Assembly (NCBI GenBank): GCA_039908095.1
Contig: JAMOBJ010000003.1
Coordinates: 67,643-131,642, forward strand
Source: Nitrospirae bacterium YQR-1
GTDB taxonomy: Bacteria > Nitrospirota > Thermodesulfovibrionia > Thermodesulfovibrionales > Magnetobacteriaceae
Direction: 5' to 3'
Length of the DNA stretch: 64,000 bases
Both the position numbers and the translations under genes were made by a program. The first letter of the stretch is position 1. Each line of letters opens with the position of its first letter. Shown here in pieces: positions 50,340 to 59,729 of this stretch. The notes below the pieces were generated by a model. It ran no database searches, was not told the origin of the DNA, and was given only the letters and a program-made list of their open reading frames with translations.

Positions 50340-52481
50340 TTATCTGACCACAAACGTTACAGTGTCAACAACAGCACCGGTTTTGTTAGCTATGGAGACG
50401 GTATATTTGCCGGATTGAGGTTTCCAGAGAAAGGTGTCTTTAAATACGCCGGTGTTTTCACCGTTGATTATCCACTGGAAATTCCCGCCTGCGGGTTTGT
50501 AGTTAAACGGGATAAGCTGAGTGTCGTCAGGAATATCTATATCTATGGCAAATATGGCACCCTCAACCGGATATGAGATATGTGTAATACCCTCGGATTT
50601 TACGGCTGCGATGACGGAATCCGGCTCAGTGCCTTTTATAAACCACTCAAGGCGCGGTGACTCTGAGGTCGCTGAAAATGAAATCTGTCTTTGTACTAAC
50701 TGAGAAAGCGGGGCAGGGGGCTGAGACGGACTGAATCTGTGCAGATATGTCATAGCCTCAAGCCAGAGGGGGGCGGCCCCGGTTATTCCGGTCACATCCC
50801 GCATGGGCTCACCGGAGAAATTGCCGACCCAAACTCCCACCGTGTATGTCTCTGAATAGCCCACACACCAGTTATCCCGCATATCCTTACTTGTACCGGT
50901 TTTGGCGGCACTCCAGAATTTTGTGGAAAGTGGATTTTCAAGCCCAAACGTGGTGCTCCGCGCCTCTCTGTCGGAGAGGATTGAGGAAATTATAAAAACC
51001 GCCCTCTCATCCATTATTCTTTTGCCGGATATGGGTGTGTTATTAACTGTCGTCATTGACAACGGACTGTATATGCCCTTGTTTGCAAGTGCTCTATAGG
51101 CGTTAACCAGCTCCATAAGAGTTATGTCGGCTGAACCCAGTGCAAGTGATGCGCCATAGTAGTCGGCCCCTTCCGTTAAACTATCAAACCCAAGCAGTCT
51201 GAGGAGGTTGTAAAACGGCTCTATACCGGTTAAGATTATTGTCTTAACGGCAGGGATGTTGAGAGACGATGATAACGCCGTTCTCAAAGACACAGCGCCT
51301 TTGTAGGTGTTATCATAGTTTTCCGGCACGTACAGCCCTGTGGTGGTTTGTAATTGTACGGGGGTGTCTTCAATTATTGAGGCTGCGGTAAGATATTTCT
51401 TCTCTAACGCCAACTCATACAGAAAGGGTTTGAGAGTGGAGCCTGCCTGTCTTTTTGCAGTAATGCCGTCAACATGGCCGGCACTGGAGCTTAACCCTGA
51501 ATTACCCACATAAGCAAGTATCCGGCCGGTTTTGTTTTCCACCACCAGAATTGCTCCATCTCTTACATTACTTTGGCGTAACCGGTAGATACTGTTGTTG
51601 AGGGTTTCGATAAGGTATCTCTGAAGATTACCGTCAAGAGAGGTTGTTAAATTATCAAAGCCTGCTTTGAGGAATTTCCTTGCAAAATGGGGAGCCAACG
51701 AGAGCGCAGGAGTTATTTTATACGGCACAGTTAACTGCTCTTTTGTGAGAGTTTCAATTTGCGCACATTCGGTGTTTTTGCCCATAGCTTTACTCAACGC
51801 GCAAGCACGTTTTGCCGTAACCTCAGGGGCTGCGTTTGGGGAGATTATTAAAGAGGCTAAGATAAAAGACTCTGTTTCGTTTAACCCGTCCGGGGACTTT
51901 CCAAAGAGACCGTAAGAGGCGGCGCTTATTCCCTGAAGCTCTCCCCGAAATGTTATCAGGTTCAAATACGCCTCAAGGATTTCGTTTTTTGACCAGTGTT
52001 TTTCGATAACCCTTGCCGCCAGGATTTGATCCCATTTTTTAGCAAATATTTTCTTGTTGCTCTTGATGTCTTTCTTTAGAACAACAGCCAACTGCATAGT
52101 AATTGTGGAAGCGCCCCTGCGCTTTTTCTTTGTATATGTATCAAGCACACCTTTTATAAGCGCTTTGTAGTCCACACCGGAATGTGTATAAAAATGCCTG
52201 TCCTCTGAAAACACCAGTGTTTGTTTGAAAGAGCCGGATATTTCGTCAACTGAAGTCCAGTTAAGCCGCCGGCCTGCGGTGTCTATGCGAATCTCTTGCA
52301 GCGGATTTCCGTGTCTGTCAAGTAAAACCACATCGCTTTTTTTGTATGATTTCTTAATGTAGTTGAATTCAGGGACTTTCCAGATGAAATCCGGGATGAA
52401 AAGTGTGATGATTAAAACCACCGGAATAAGTGGTAGTGCTGCAATGATGCCGTATTTTATAAGCCGCCTGATAATGTTCAT
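50340..52481 (-). CDS. pbpC: Penicillin-binding protein 1C
   Basis: A 713-residue bifunctional peptidoglycan synthase. After an N-terminal helix (IIAALPLIPVVLIITLFIP) the transglycosylase domain has FSEDRHFYTHSGVDYKAL and GASTITMQLAVVL. The transpeptidase domain has the SxxK motif GSTLKPF, SSLNIPAVK and the KTGTS motif AAKTGTSKDM. A C-terminal BiPBP domain follows (PVEGAIFAIDIDIPDD to the end), typical of PbpC. The stop codon coincides with the flank of a MITE-like repeat. No alpha-2-macroglobulin partner gene is adjacent. Confidence 0.93.
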   Translation of the reverse strand: MNIIRRLIKYGIIAALPLIPVVLIITLFIPDFIWKVPEFNYIKKSYKKSDVVLLDRHGNPLQEIRIDTAGRRLNWTSVDEISGSFKQTLVFSEDRHFYTHSGVDYKALIKGVLDTYTKKKRRGASTITMQLAVVLKKDIKSNKKIFAKKWDQILAARVIEKHWSKNEILEAYLNLITFRGELQGISAASYGLFGKSPDGLNETESFILASLIISPNAAPEVTAKRACALSKAMGKNTECAQIETLTKEQLTVPYKITPALSLAPHFARKFLKAGFDNLTTSLDGNLQRYLIETLNNSIYRLRQSNVRDGAILVVENKTGRILAYVGNSGLSSSAGHVDGITAKRQAGSTLKPFLYELALEKKYLTAASIIEDTPVQLQTTTGLYVPENYDNTYKGAVSLRTALSSSLNIPAVKTIILTGIEPFYNLLRLLGFDSLTEGADYYGASLALGSADITLMELVNAYRALANKGIYSPLSMTTVNNTPISGKRIMDERAVFIISSILSDREARSTTFGLENPLSTKFWSAAKTGTSKDMRDNWCVGYSETYTVGVWVGNFSGEPMRDVTGITGAAPLWLEAMTYLHRFSPSQPPAPLSQLVQRQISFSATSESPRLEWFIKGTEPDSVIAAVKSEGITHISYPVEGAIFAIDIDIPDDTQLIPFNYKPAGGNFQWIINGENTGVFKDTFLWKPQSGKYTVSIANKTGAVVDTVTFVVR

Positions 52482-52631
52482 TCAGTGCCCTGTTTTTAAG
52501 GTCTTATATCAAAGTGCTGATAATAAATAAAGTTCAGGGAATACTCAGAGTTTTTGCTTTGCTTACCTTTTCGTTTGCCATGAAACCATAAGCAGGATGA
52601 TTTTATTAAGAGAATCTCTTTTTGATATAGA

Positions 52632-53201
52632 TTAGTACGAAATTCCAATAATCATTACCGGAATATCAATGTCGGCACTTCCCCTTTTCTCCAAATCCCA
52701 AACAAACTGTTCAAAGTAGGAAACGCCGGTTGACATTTCATCTGCAAACTCTTTTATAGGTACTATTTCAACTCCGGTATCAATAACACCAAGGTTATGA
52801 AAAATAGTCATTTTCGCACACACATTATAAACCATAAATGCATATTTACCGAACTGAACCTCAACACCAAGTTTTTCCTTTACAAAATCCATGTCACGGA
52901 AAGCACCACCAGCCATCGGTTTTGGATTATGAGCTGCGGTATAATACCTTGTAGGATATTCACAATTAACCTTATAGTTAGTCCATTGCATAGAAGCAAA
53001 ATGTTTTTTAAAGGATTTGTTTAGTGCAACAGGACTGTATAGCATTTTTCCTTTCATCGTTCTTTCTTTGCTTTCTTTAATAATATGTTCACCGGCATCT
53101 ACAGATAAAATAACATATTCAATTTCTTTTAATAAGTGAGGGTATTTCTTTTCAACTGTCTCCTTTCCATTATTAAATGAAAAAATTCCAGCAATTATCA
53201 T
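52632..53201 (-). CDS. BglII/BstYI-type restriction endonuclease
   Basis: A 189-residue protein. Its best clue is DFVKEKLGVEVQFGKYAFMV: an Asp nine residues before a Glu-x-Gln, the spacing of the BglII active site (D84, E93, Q95), in a protein of similar size. The BglII-like N-terminus IIAGIFSFNNGKETVEKKYP also fits. It begins directly after the stop of the methyltransferase gene, the usual partner layout. If the assignment is right, the target would be AGATCT or RGATCY; this is inference. Confidence 0.75.
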   Translation of the reverse strand: MIIAGIFSFNNGKETVEKKYPHLLKEIEYVILSVDAGEHIIKESKERTMKGKMLYSPVALNKSFKKHFASMQWTNYKVNCEYPTRYYTAAHNPKPMAGGAFRDMDFVKEKLGVEVQFGKYAFMVYNVCAKMTIFHNLGVIDTGVEIVPIKEFADEMSTGVSYFEQFVWDLEKRGSADIDIPVMIIGISY

Positions 53202-54152
53202 CTATTTGTGAACCATATTAGGCCATTCTATAGGGATTTGAGAAACACGTTCTCTGCCGGTAGGTTTAAATATTTCCTTACCAAGAGGGCGTATCTGAAG
53301 TGTGCCTTCATAATATGAGTTTAATCTCTCTGTAGCAATTTTACAATATTCTGCGTCTCTGTCTATACCCATTGCCTTGCGATTATGTTTAACGGCAGCA
53401 ATGAGTGAAGAACCTGCACCACAAAAAGGATCCAAAATCCAGTCTCTTTCTTTTGTGAATGCAAGTATGCAACGCTCTATGAGTTCAATTGGAAATTGAC
53501 ATGGGTGAGATGTTTTCTCAGGGTGGTTTGACTTAACATTAGGAATCTCAATAACCCCTGCTTCAAACTCCTCAGTGATAATTTCCCAAAAATCAGAAGG
53601 GTTTTTACCTAAGGGATTGCCACTTGGCTGTCCGCGCTTCTCTCCCTTATAATGACGTTTACCAGGGTACTTGGATGGTACTCTTACTTTATCCAGATTA
53701 AAAGTGTAATTATCTGTTTTCGTAAACCATAGCAGTGTTTCATAACGCCCTGAAAATCTATGAGATGCATGTAAGCCATGACCAAAATGCCAAATAATTC
53801 TGTTGCGAAGCTTTAATCCTGCTTTCTTAAAGATGGGATAAAAGTAAATATCCAGAGGAAAAACCTCTCCGTTATTTACATAGTTACCAACTTGCCAACA
53901 CAAACTACCTGTTTCATTCAAAATTCGCACAAATTGCAAAATAGCCGTTTCCTGCCATTGTAGATATTCTTGTAAAGACATTTCTTTTTCATAAATTTTT
54001 CCGATGTTGTAGGGAGGGGAACTGACAATGAGTGAAAAAGTATCATCCGGTAAGTTTTGACAAGCACTTAATGTATCAGCCTGTGCTACAACAAGCTGAG
54101 CGTCAGACCGAAAAGAATCATAAATCACAGGCTTGTCATTAAACATATCCAT
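53202..54152 (-). CDS. DNA methyltransferase (N4-cytosine/N6-adenine, SPPY type)
   Basis: A 316-residue beta-class amino methyltransferase. The catalytic motif is IVSSPPYNIGK near the N-terminus, and the AdoMet motif is DWILDPFCGAGSSLIAAVKH near the C-terminus. SPPY is usual for N4-cytosine enzymes such as the BglII methylase. It should protect the host DNA against the endonuclease encoded next. The ATG at 54152 is preferred; a TTG at 54200 would add 16 residues with unusual composition. It is divergent from argJ with about 250 bases between. Confidence 0.9.
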   Translation of the reverse strand: MDMFNDKPVIYDSFRSDAQLVVAQADTLSACQNLPDDTFSLIVSSPPYNIGKIYEKEMSLQEYLQWQETAILQFVRILNETGSLCWQVGNYVNNGEVFPLDIYFYPIFKKAGLKLRNRIIWHFGHGLHASHRFSGRYETLLWFTKTDNYTFNLDKVRVPSKYPGKRHYKGEKRGQPSGNPLGKNPSDFWEIITEEFEAGVIEIPNVKSNHPEKTSHPCQFPIELIERCILAFTKERDWILDPFCGAGSSLIAAVKHNRKAMGIDRDAEYCKIATERLNSYYEGTLQIRPLGKEIFKPTGRERVSQIPIEWPNMVHK

Positions 54153-54399
54153 ACGGTTAAGCCTACTATTTTGTCTGTGTAAAAAGCAACAATTTTTCAA
54201 TACTGGTAAAGACTAATCTTTCCATAAGAATATTGAGATTATGTGCCAAAACTGTTATCCACTCAACACTGCATGGTGTCAGTTTTCAAGCACTGCCGGG
54301 GGCAATAATGTGTTCAAGGCTGATTGATATTTTCCGGCCTGTCGTGTTAGTCTTTATCGGTGTGCAATTAACGATAATTCATAACAGGAGAGACTTTTA

Positions 54400-55587
54400 A
54401 TGTCAAATGAGGATATTCCTAAAGGCTTTTTAATATCAACTGCGGAGGCGGCTATAAAGAAACCGGGCCGCAGGGATATGACTGTCATATATTCAACTGT
54501 AAGGGCACACGCTGCAGGGGTTTTCACAAAAAACACCGTTAAAGCCGCCCCTGTTATTATAGATATGGAAAGAATATCTGCCGGGTACGGAAGGGCTGTT
54601 TTGGTCAACAGCGGAAACGCCAACGCCTGCACCGGTAAAAAAGGAATGGCGGATGCCTTGAAAATCTCCGCCACCCTGGCAAAAGCTCTGAAAATCCCCG
54701 GCTCCGAGGTGTTTATTTGCTCAACCGGCGTAATAGGCACCCCACTTCCAATGAGCAGGATAATCCCTATGATACCTCAATTAGCCGGCAACATGGGCAA
54801 ATCCACCCTGCTTGATGCCGCCAACGCCATCATGACTACCGATACGTTTCCAAAGCTGTTTTCAACAGGGATGAAATTTGGTAAAACGCAGGCAACACTG
54901 TCGGCAATTGCCAAAGGCTCAGGGATGATCTGTCCCAACATGGCCACCATGCTCTCATTTGCCATAACCGATGCAGCAATTGAAACCGGAGCGCTTAAGG
55001 AGGCTCTGCTTGCCGCAGTCAATGACACCTTTAACAGCATTACAGTTGACGGACAGATGAGCACAAACGACACGCTGATAGTCCTTGCAAACGGCCTTGC
55101 CGGAAATGCACCAATAGGGCAGGGCTCGAGGGAGTTCAAAAGTTTTCAAAAGACCCTGACTGAGGCTTTCTCACATCTTTCCGATATGATAGTAAAAGAC
55201 GGTGAGGGCGCCACTAAGTTTATTACTGTGGAGGTCAAAGGCGCTCCTGATAGTGAGTCCGCCCGAGCTGTAGCCGGTAAGATAGCAGACTCCCCGCTTG
55301 TTAAAACCGCCATATACGGTCATGACGCAAACTGGGGACGCATCATGGCCGCCATGGGTACTTCTGACGTGCACTTTGACCCCCTCAGGGTGGATATCTA
55401 TTTCAATAAAGCTAAAGTCGTTAAAAACGGACTCTCCGCTGATAACGACTCTGCCGCCACAGAGGTGTTAAAGGAAAAAGAAATACATATTACAGTAAAT
55501 TTAAATATGGGTAAAAAAGCGGCAAAAGTGCGCACCTGTGATTTAACCGAGGGCTATATCAGGATTAATGCAGAGTACCGGACTTAA
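54400..55587 (+). CDS. argJ: ArgJ, ornithine acetyltransferase / N-acetylglutamate synthase
   Basis: A 395-residue enzyme of arginine synthesis that transfers acetyl between acetylornithine and glutamate. The self-cleavage site is the Thr in CPNMATMLSF, and the oxyanion motif STGVIGTPLP and the end GYIRINAEYRT are typical. GGAGAG precedes the ATG. Other arg genes are not adjacent. The region upstream (54201-54399) holds the divergent promoters of argJ and the methyltransferase gene. Confidence 0.95.
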   Translation: MSNEDIPKGFLISTAEAAIKKPGRRDMTVIYSTVRAHAAGVFTKNTVKAAPVIIDMERISAGYGRAVLVNSGNANACTGKKGMADALKISATLAKALKIPGSEVFICSTGVIGTPLPMSRIIPMIPQLAGNMGKSTLLDAANAIMTTDTFPKLFSTGMKFGKTQATLSAIAKGSGMICPNMATMLSFAITDAAIETGALKEALLAAVNDTFNSITVDGQMSTNDTLIVLANGLAGNAPIGQGSREFKSFQKTLTEAFSHLSDMIVKDGEGATKFITVEVKGAPDSESARAVAGKIADSPLVKTAIYGHDANWGRIMAAMGTSDVHFDPLRVDIYFNKAKVVKNGLSADNDSAATEVLKEKEIHITVNLNMGKKAAKVRTCDLTEGYIRINAEYRT

Positions 55588-55645
55588 ACAGCCTTGTGTT
55601 GGTTTTGGAATATCTCCGCTTTAGGAGAGGACGGAATATAGAGCT

Positions 55646-56572
55646 ATGCAGGACTATACTGAAGTTTTAGATTTAATTTATAAAAAATCCCTGTTTCAAA
55701 AAAAGAAAATAGAAAAGGATTTCTCCAAAAGAGACAAGGTTTTTTTTGATGAATTCAACCTTTTTTTAACTGAATATACCGCGTGGCTGAACTCTCAGAA
55801 CATTGATATAGATTATGCTGTAGATGCTTACATAGAGTTATGTGCCGATATGCTGGATTGCCAAAAGAAATTTCTCAAAAGCGGAGAGTATCCCACAAAA
55901 TCCTCAGAAATGTCTTTTGAGCAAACCTATTCAAATCTGTCTAAGATGAAGTCTTATATGGCAGGGCTTGCTCTCTCACAATTTCTGTGGAAAACTCATT
56001 ATGAAATTTATAAGTTTTATGATAAGTTTATCGCCGGCAAAGCGGAGTCAGTTTATTCTTACCTTGAAATCGGCCCGGGCCACGGTCTGTTTCTTAAAGC
56101 CGCCATTACGCATTTATCAAACGTAAACAGCTTTACCGTTGTAGATATAAGCCCTCAGTCAATAGAAATTACCAAATCCCTGATTGAGTTTTTTTTCAAA
56201 GAAACCCAAAAAGTAACCTACAACAATTGCGATATAATGGATTTTCACAACAGTAAAACATATGAGCTGATAACCATGGGAGAGGTGCTTGAGCACGTTG
56301 CAAATCCCGGAGCGCTGCTCAAAAAGATTAGAAATATACTTTCCCCAAATGGAAAGATATTTATCTCAACCTGTGTAAATTGCCCTGCAATAGACCATAT
56401 CTATCATTTTAAAACAGTGGATGAGATTCGGGACATGTTGAGCTCAAATGGACTGATGATAGTTAACGAGAGAGTGTTGCCTGTTGAAGATTTTCCGATG
56501 GAAAGAATAGTTAAAAACAACATTACCATTAATTATTGTGCAGTTTTGAGTAAAGACGGCAGTAGCCGATGA
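55646..56572 (+). CDS. Class I SAM-dependent methyltransferase
   Basis: A 308-residue protein. Residues 1-130 are helical with no clear family (DYAVDAYIELCADMLDCQKK). The Rossmann methyltransferase domain starts near 135: YLEIGPGHGLFLKAAI is motif I, TVVDISPQSIEI is motif II, and ELITMGEVLEHVANPGALLK is the UbiE-like motif. The substrate is unknown. It precedes the 2-oxoacid dehydrogenase genes by 46 bases in the same direction and may work on the same product. Confidence 0.8.
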   Translation: MQDYTEVLDLIYKKSLFQKKKIEKDFSKRDKVFFDEFNLFLTEYTAWLNSQNIDIDYAVDAYIELCADMLDCQKKFLKSGEYPTKSSEMSFEQTYSNLSKMKSYMAGLALSQFLWKTHYEIYKFYDKFIAGKAESVYSYLEIGPGHGLFLKAAITHLSNVNSFTVVDISPQSIEITKSLIEFFFKETQKVTYNNCDIMDFHNSKTYELITMGEVLEHVANPGALLKKIRNILSPNGKIFISTCVNCPAIDHIYHFKTVDEIRDMLSSNGLMIVNERVLPVEDFPMERIVKNNITINYCAVLSKDGSSR

Positions 56573-56617
56573 TACGTTGAAACACAGTCTTTACAGCCAT
56601 GAAGTGTATTTGCTAAC

Positions 56618-58588
56618 ATGTCAGAGGTGATACATCATCAGTATGTAGAGGAGGCTGTCTTAATCAGGTCGGTGGAAGAGGAGCTCCTCAGGCTCTACAG
56701 ACAGGGACTTGTCAACGGCACGGTGCATACGTGCACAGGTCAGGAATTCTCGGCACTTGCTTTCTGTAAACAGCTCAAAGACGGGGATTTTGTATATTCC
56801 AACCATCGTTGCCACGGCCATTATATTGCATTTACCGGAGACGTCAAGGGCCTGACACTGGAACTAACTGGCCGCAGTGGCGGCACATGCGGAGGCATAG
56901 GTGGAAGCCAGCACCTTTTTCACAACAAGAGACGCTTCTTCTCTAACGGCATTCAGGGCGGCATAACAGGTGTCTCTGCAGGGATAGCTCTGTCGTATAA
57001 ACTTAAAAAAACCACCGGTATCGGAGTTGTATTTATTGGAGACGGCACTCTGGGGCAGGGGCTTGTTTATGAAACTCTCAATATTATCTCCAAATGGGAA
57101 ATCCCCCTTCTGATTGTTCTGGAGAACAACCACTATGCCCAGTCAACCGCCCAGGAAATCACTCTTGCCGGAAAAATAGCCGCCCGCCCAGCCGCCTTTG
57201 GTATAGCAACATTTGAAAGCTCCATATATGAAACAGACAAGTTATTTGAGGATGCCGCACAGAGCATTTCCTATGTACGCAGTGAAAGAAAACCGGCTTT
57301 TCATATCGTAGAGACGTACCGTCTGTCGGCTCACTCAACAGGGGATGACCTGAGGGACCCTAAGGAGATACGGCGGCACTCAGAGTGCGACCCGTTAAAT
57401 ATAATAAAACAGGCCGACCCCGCACTGTACAAGCAAATAGAGCTGAGGGTGGATGCTAAGATAGCTGAGGCGCTAAGTGAGGTAAAAACCGGTGAGCACC
57501 AGCCGCCTCAAAACTATTACGGTGATGTGCAGGCTGTGAGAAGCGAGCCCCTTAAGTGGACTGTTGTCAGCCCTGATGTTTCCCGGCAGCGGGTGATAAA
57601 TAAAGTAAACGCCGCACTGATGTCGCTTATGGATAAATACGAGGATGTAATCCTTATCGGTGAGGATATACACAGCCCATACGGCGGCGCATTTAAAGCC
57701 ACAAAAGACCTCTCTTTGAAATACCCGGGCAGAGTTCTGACCACAGCCATTAGTGAGGCGGCCATAACGGCGGTTGCCAATGGGCTGGCAATGGGCGGAT
57801 TCCGGCCCTTTGTCGAGATAATGTTCGGAGACTTTATAACTCTCGCTTTTGACCAGATTGTCAATCATGCCTCTAAGTTTTACCACATGTACAATAAACA
57901 AATCTCATGTCCTGTGGTTATAAGAACACCGATGGGCGGTACAAAAGGTTTCGGGCCCACTCACAGCCAGAGCCTTGAAAAGTTTCTTATCGGGATTGAC
58001 AATGTTAAGGTTATAGCGTTAAACCGTCTGACAGATATCGTACATATTTACGACACCATATACAAACAGGAAAGGCATCCAGTCATTGTCATTGAAAACA
58101 AGGTGGATTATGCCAGGGTGTTTGGGCAGGTGGCAGAGGAGATATTCAACAATTACACCCTTGAGTCCCTCAACACCGGCTATCCTGTTGTGAGATTTTC
58201 CCCTAAGGACACAAAAGCCGACGTAACTATAATAACCTACGGAGGCACTGTAAATGCGGTACTAAGTGCGGCAAACAGTCTCTTTTTTGAAAAAGACATT
58301 CTCTCTGAGATTATTGTCCTGACTCAGATTCATCCCATTGAGTACAAACACCTGTCGGTGGCAATCGGCACTGATTACATCTTTACCGCCGAGGAGTGTT
58401 CCGCCTCAGGAGGTATAGGTTCAGAGATAATATCAATACTTTGTGAAAATGGACATGCCTCTAAGAGGCTCTGCAGGGTGTCATCCATGCCGGTGCCGAT
58501 TCCGGCTGCCGGTGAGCTTGAAAGAGTGGTTCTGATAAATGCAACTCTTATAGTTAACACCGTCTGGAGAGTGTATAGTGGCAATTAA
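56618..58588 (+). CDS. 2-oxoacid dehydrogenase E1, fused alpha and beta subunits
   Basis: A 656-residue thiamine-diphosphate enzyme. The alpha part (1-300) has the TPP motif GDGTLGQGLVYETLNIISKW ending NNHYAQST, and the beta part (330-656) has LIGEDIHSPYGGAFKATKDL, ISEAAITAVANGLAMGGFRP and the C-terminal IVLTQIHPIEY. Such fusions occur in acetoin, branched-chain or unassigned dehydrogenases. It would decarboxylate a 2-oxoacid and load the acyl group on E2 lipoate. It overlaps the E2-like gene by 11 bases. No E3 gene is adjacent. The substrate is not predictable from motifs. Confidence 0.87.
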   Translation: MSEVIHHQYVEEAVLIRSVEEELLRLYRQGLVNGTVHTCTGQEFSALAFCKQLKDGDFVYSNHRCHGHYIAFTGDVKGLTLELTGRSGGTCGGIGGSQHLFHNKRRFFSNGIQGGITGVSAGIALSYKLKKTTGIGVVFIGDGTLGQGLVYETLNIISKWEIPLLIVLENNHYAQSTAQEITLAGKIAARPAAFGIATFESSIYETDKLFEDAAQSISYVRSERKPAFHIVETYRLSAHSTGDDLRDPKEIRRHSECDPLNIIKQADPALYKQIELRVDAKIAEALSEVKTGEHQPPQNYYGDVQAVRSEPLKWTVVSPDVSRQRVINKVNAALMSLMDKYEDVILIGEDIHSPYGGAFKATKDLSLKYPGRVLTTAISEAAITAVANGLAMGGFRPFVEIMFGDFITLAFDQIVNHASKFYHMYNKQISCPVVIRTPMGGTKGFGPTHSQSLEKFLIGIDNVKVIALNRLTDIVHIYDTIYKQERHPVIVIENKVDYARVFGQVAEEIFNNYTLESLNTGYPVVRFSPKDTKADVTIITYGGTVNAVLSAANSLFFEKDILSEIIVLTQIHPIEYKHLSVAIGTDYIFTAEECSASGGIGSEIISILCENGHASKRLCRVSSMPVPIPAAGELERVVLINATLIVNTVWRVYSGN

Positions 58589-59729
58589 GACAGATGTAGT
58601 GGTTCCTTTTGAAAACGTCACCGACGATTCCATTGTCGTTGCCGAGATAATGTTCAAAACAGGCAGCCACATTGAAAAAGGGGATATTTTATGCCGGATA
58701 GAGACATCAAAGTCAGTGGTTGACGTAGAGAGCCCTGAAAGCGGATACGTTGAGCTTATGTGCAGTGAAAATGACGAGATTAAACCGGGCGGCGTATTGG
58801 CTGTTATTACAGAGGCTGTGCCTCGGAGTATCACCCCCAAACAACCGGAGACAGCCGCTGAAAACACTGCTAAAACAGCCGGCCTGACAACCCTGTATTC
58901 AAACTCTGCGAGTCGAATGATGACAGAGCACGGCCTCTTATCTGATGTATTCAACGGCAGGGCTTTTGTAAAAGAATCGGACGTGTCGGCATACCTTGGG
59001 AAAAAAACGCCGGAGAAAATAAAATCATATTCAGGCTATGACGACAGCCGTGTGGATGCTATCCCGCCTGTAAATACAACTCTAAAAAGAATCCCGCGAT
59101 GGAAGGCCGCCGAGGTTGCAGCTCTTTCAAGCAGCCAGAACCTTCTCATCACCAATCTTGCGGCAAAGGTTACACTGCCGCCGTCTTTTGCTCATACCGG
59201 CAAAGCCCCTTTTGGAAGCCTTCTAAGCAGCCTGACGCCCCTGATTTTGAAATTAACATGTGAAACACTTCAGATATTTCCAGAGTTTAATTCCTTCTTC
59301 CACAACGGCAATATATACACATACGACCTGATAAATATCGGCTATACCATTGACCTTGGCAGCGGCCTCAGAGTTGTCAGCCTTGGCAATCTGCACGGGA
59401 CTTCCCCCGATGAGATAAACAAGCTAATCTTCAGCGCTACTAAAAAGTATTTGAAAAATGCCCTCAAACCGGAAGAAATCACAGGCAGTACCTTTACAGT
59501 GACCGATCTTTCCTCAGAGGGTGTGGAGTCATTTACACCGTTGATAAACAGGTATCAGAGCGCCTCTTTAGGTATATCATCTGTAGATGAGAGGAGTTTA
59601 AGTTTTATCCTAAACATAGTGTTTGACCACAGGGTGCACGAGGGCAGGTCTGCCGCACGATTTGTAAGCCGGCTGCGAAAGGAAATTCAGAAGTGCCTCG
59701 AAACTCAAAGTCCTATTGTTCAGGCGTAA
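58578..59729 (+). CDS. 2-oxoacid dehydrogenase E2-like acyltransferase with one lipoyl domain
   Basis: A 383-residue protein starting with GTG inside the E1 gene end. The lipoyl domain (1-78) has the lipoate lysine in RIETSKSVVDVESP. A short E3-binding-like segment follows (SRMMTEHGLLSDVFNGRAFV), then the catalytic domain (from about 170). The active site reads FDHRVHEGRSA where the family has DHRVxDGA, so the catalytic Asp is replaced by Glu (the His is kept). Activity may be altered. The lipoate-ligase-like gene overlaps its end by 37 bases. Confidence 0.87.
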   Translation: MAIKTDVVVPFENVTDDSIVVAEIMFKTGSHIEKGDILCRIETSKSVVDVESPESGYVELMCSENDEIKPGGVLAVITEAVPRSITPKQPETAAENTAKTAGLTTLYSNSASRMMTEHGLLSDVFNGRAFVKESDVSAYLGKKTPEKIKSYSGYDDSRVDAIPPVNTTLKRIPRWKAAEVAALSSSQNLLITNLAAKVTLPPSFAHTGKAPFGSLLSSLTPLILKLTCETLQIFPEFNSFFHNGNIYTYDLINIGYTIDLGSGLRVVSLGNLHGTSPDEINKLIFSATKKYLKNALKPEEITGSTFTVTDLSSEGVESFTPLINRYQSASLGISSVDERSLSFILNIVFDHRVHEGRSAARFVSRLRKEIQKCLETQSPIVQA

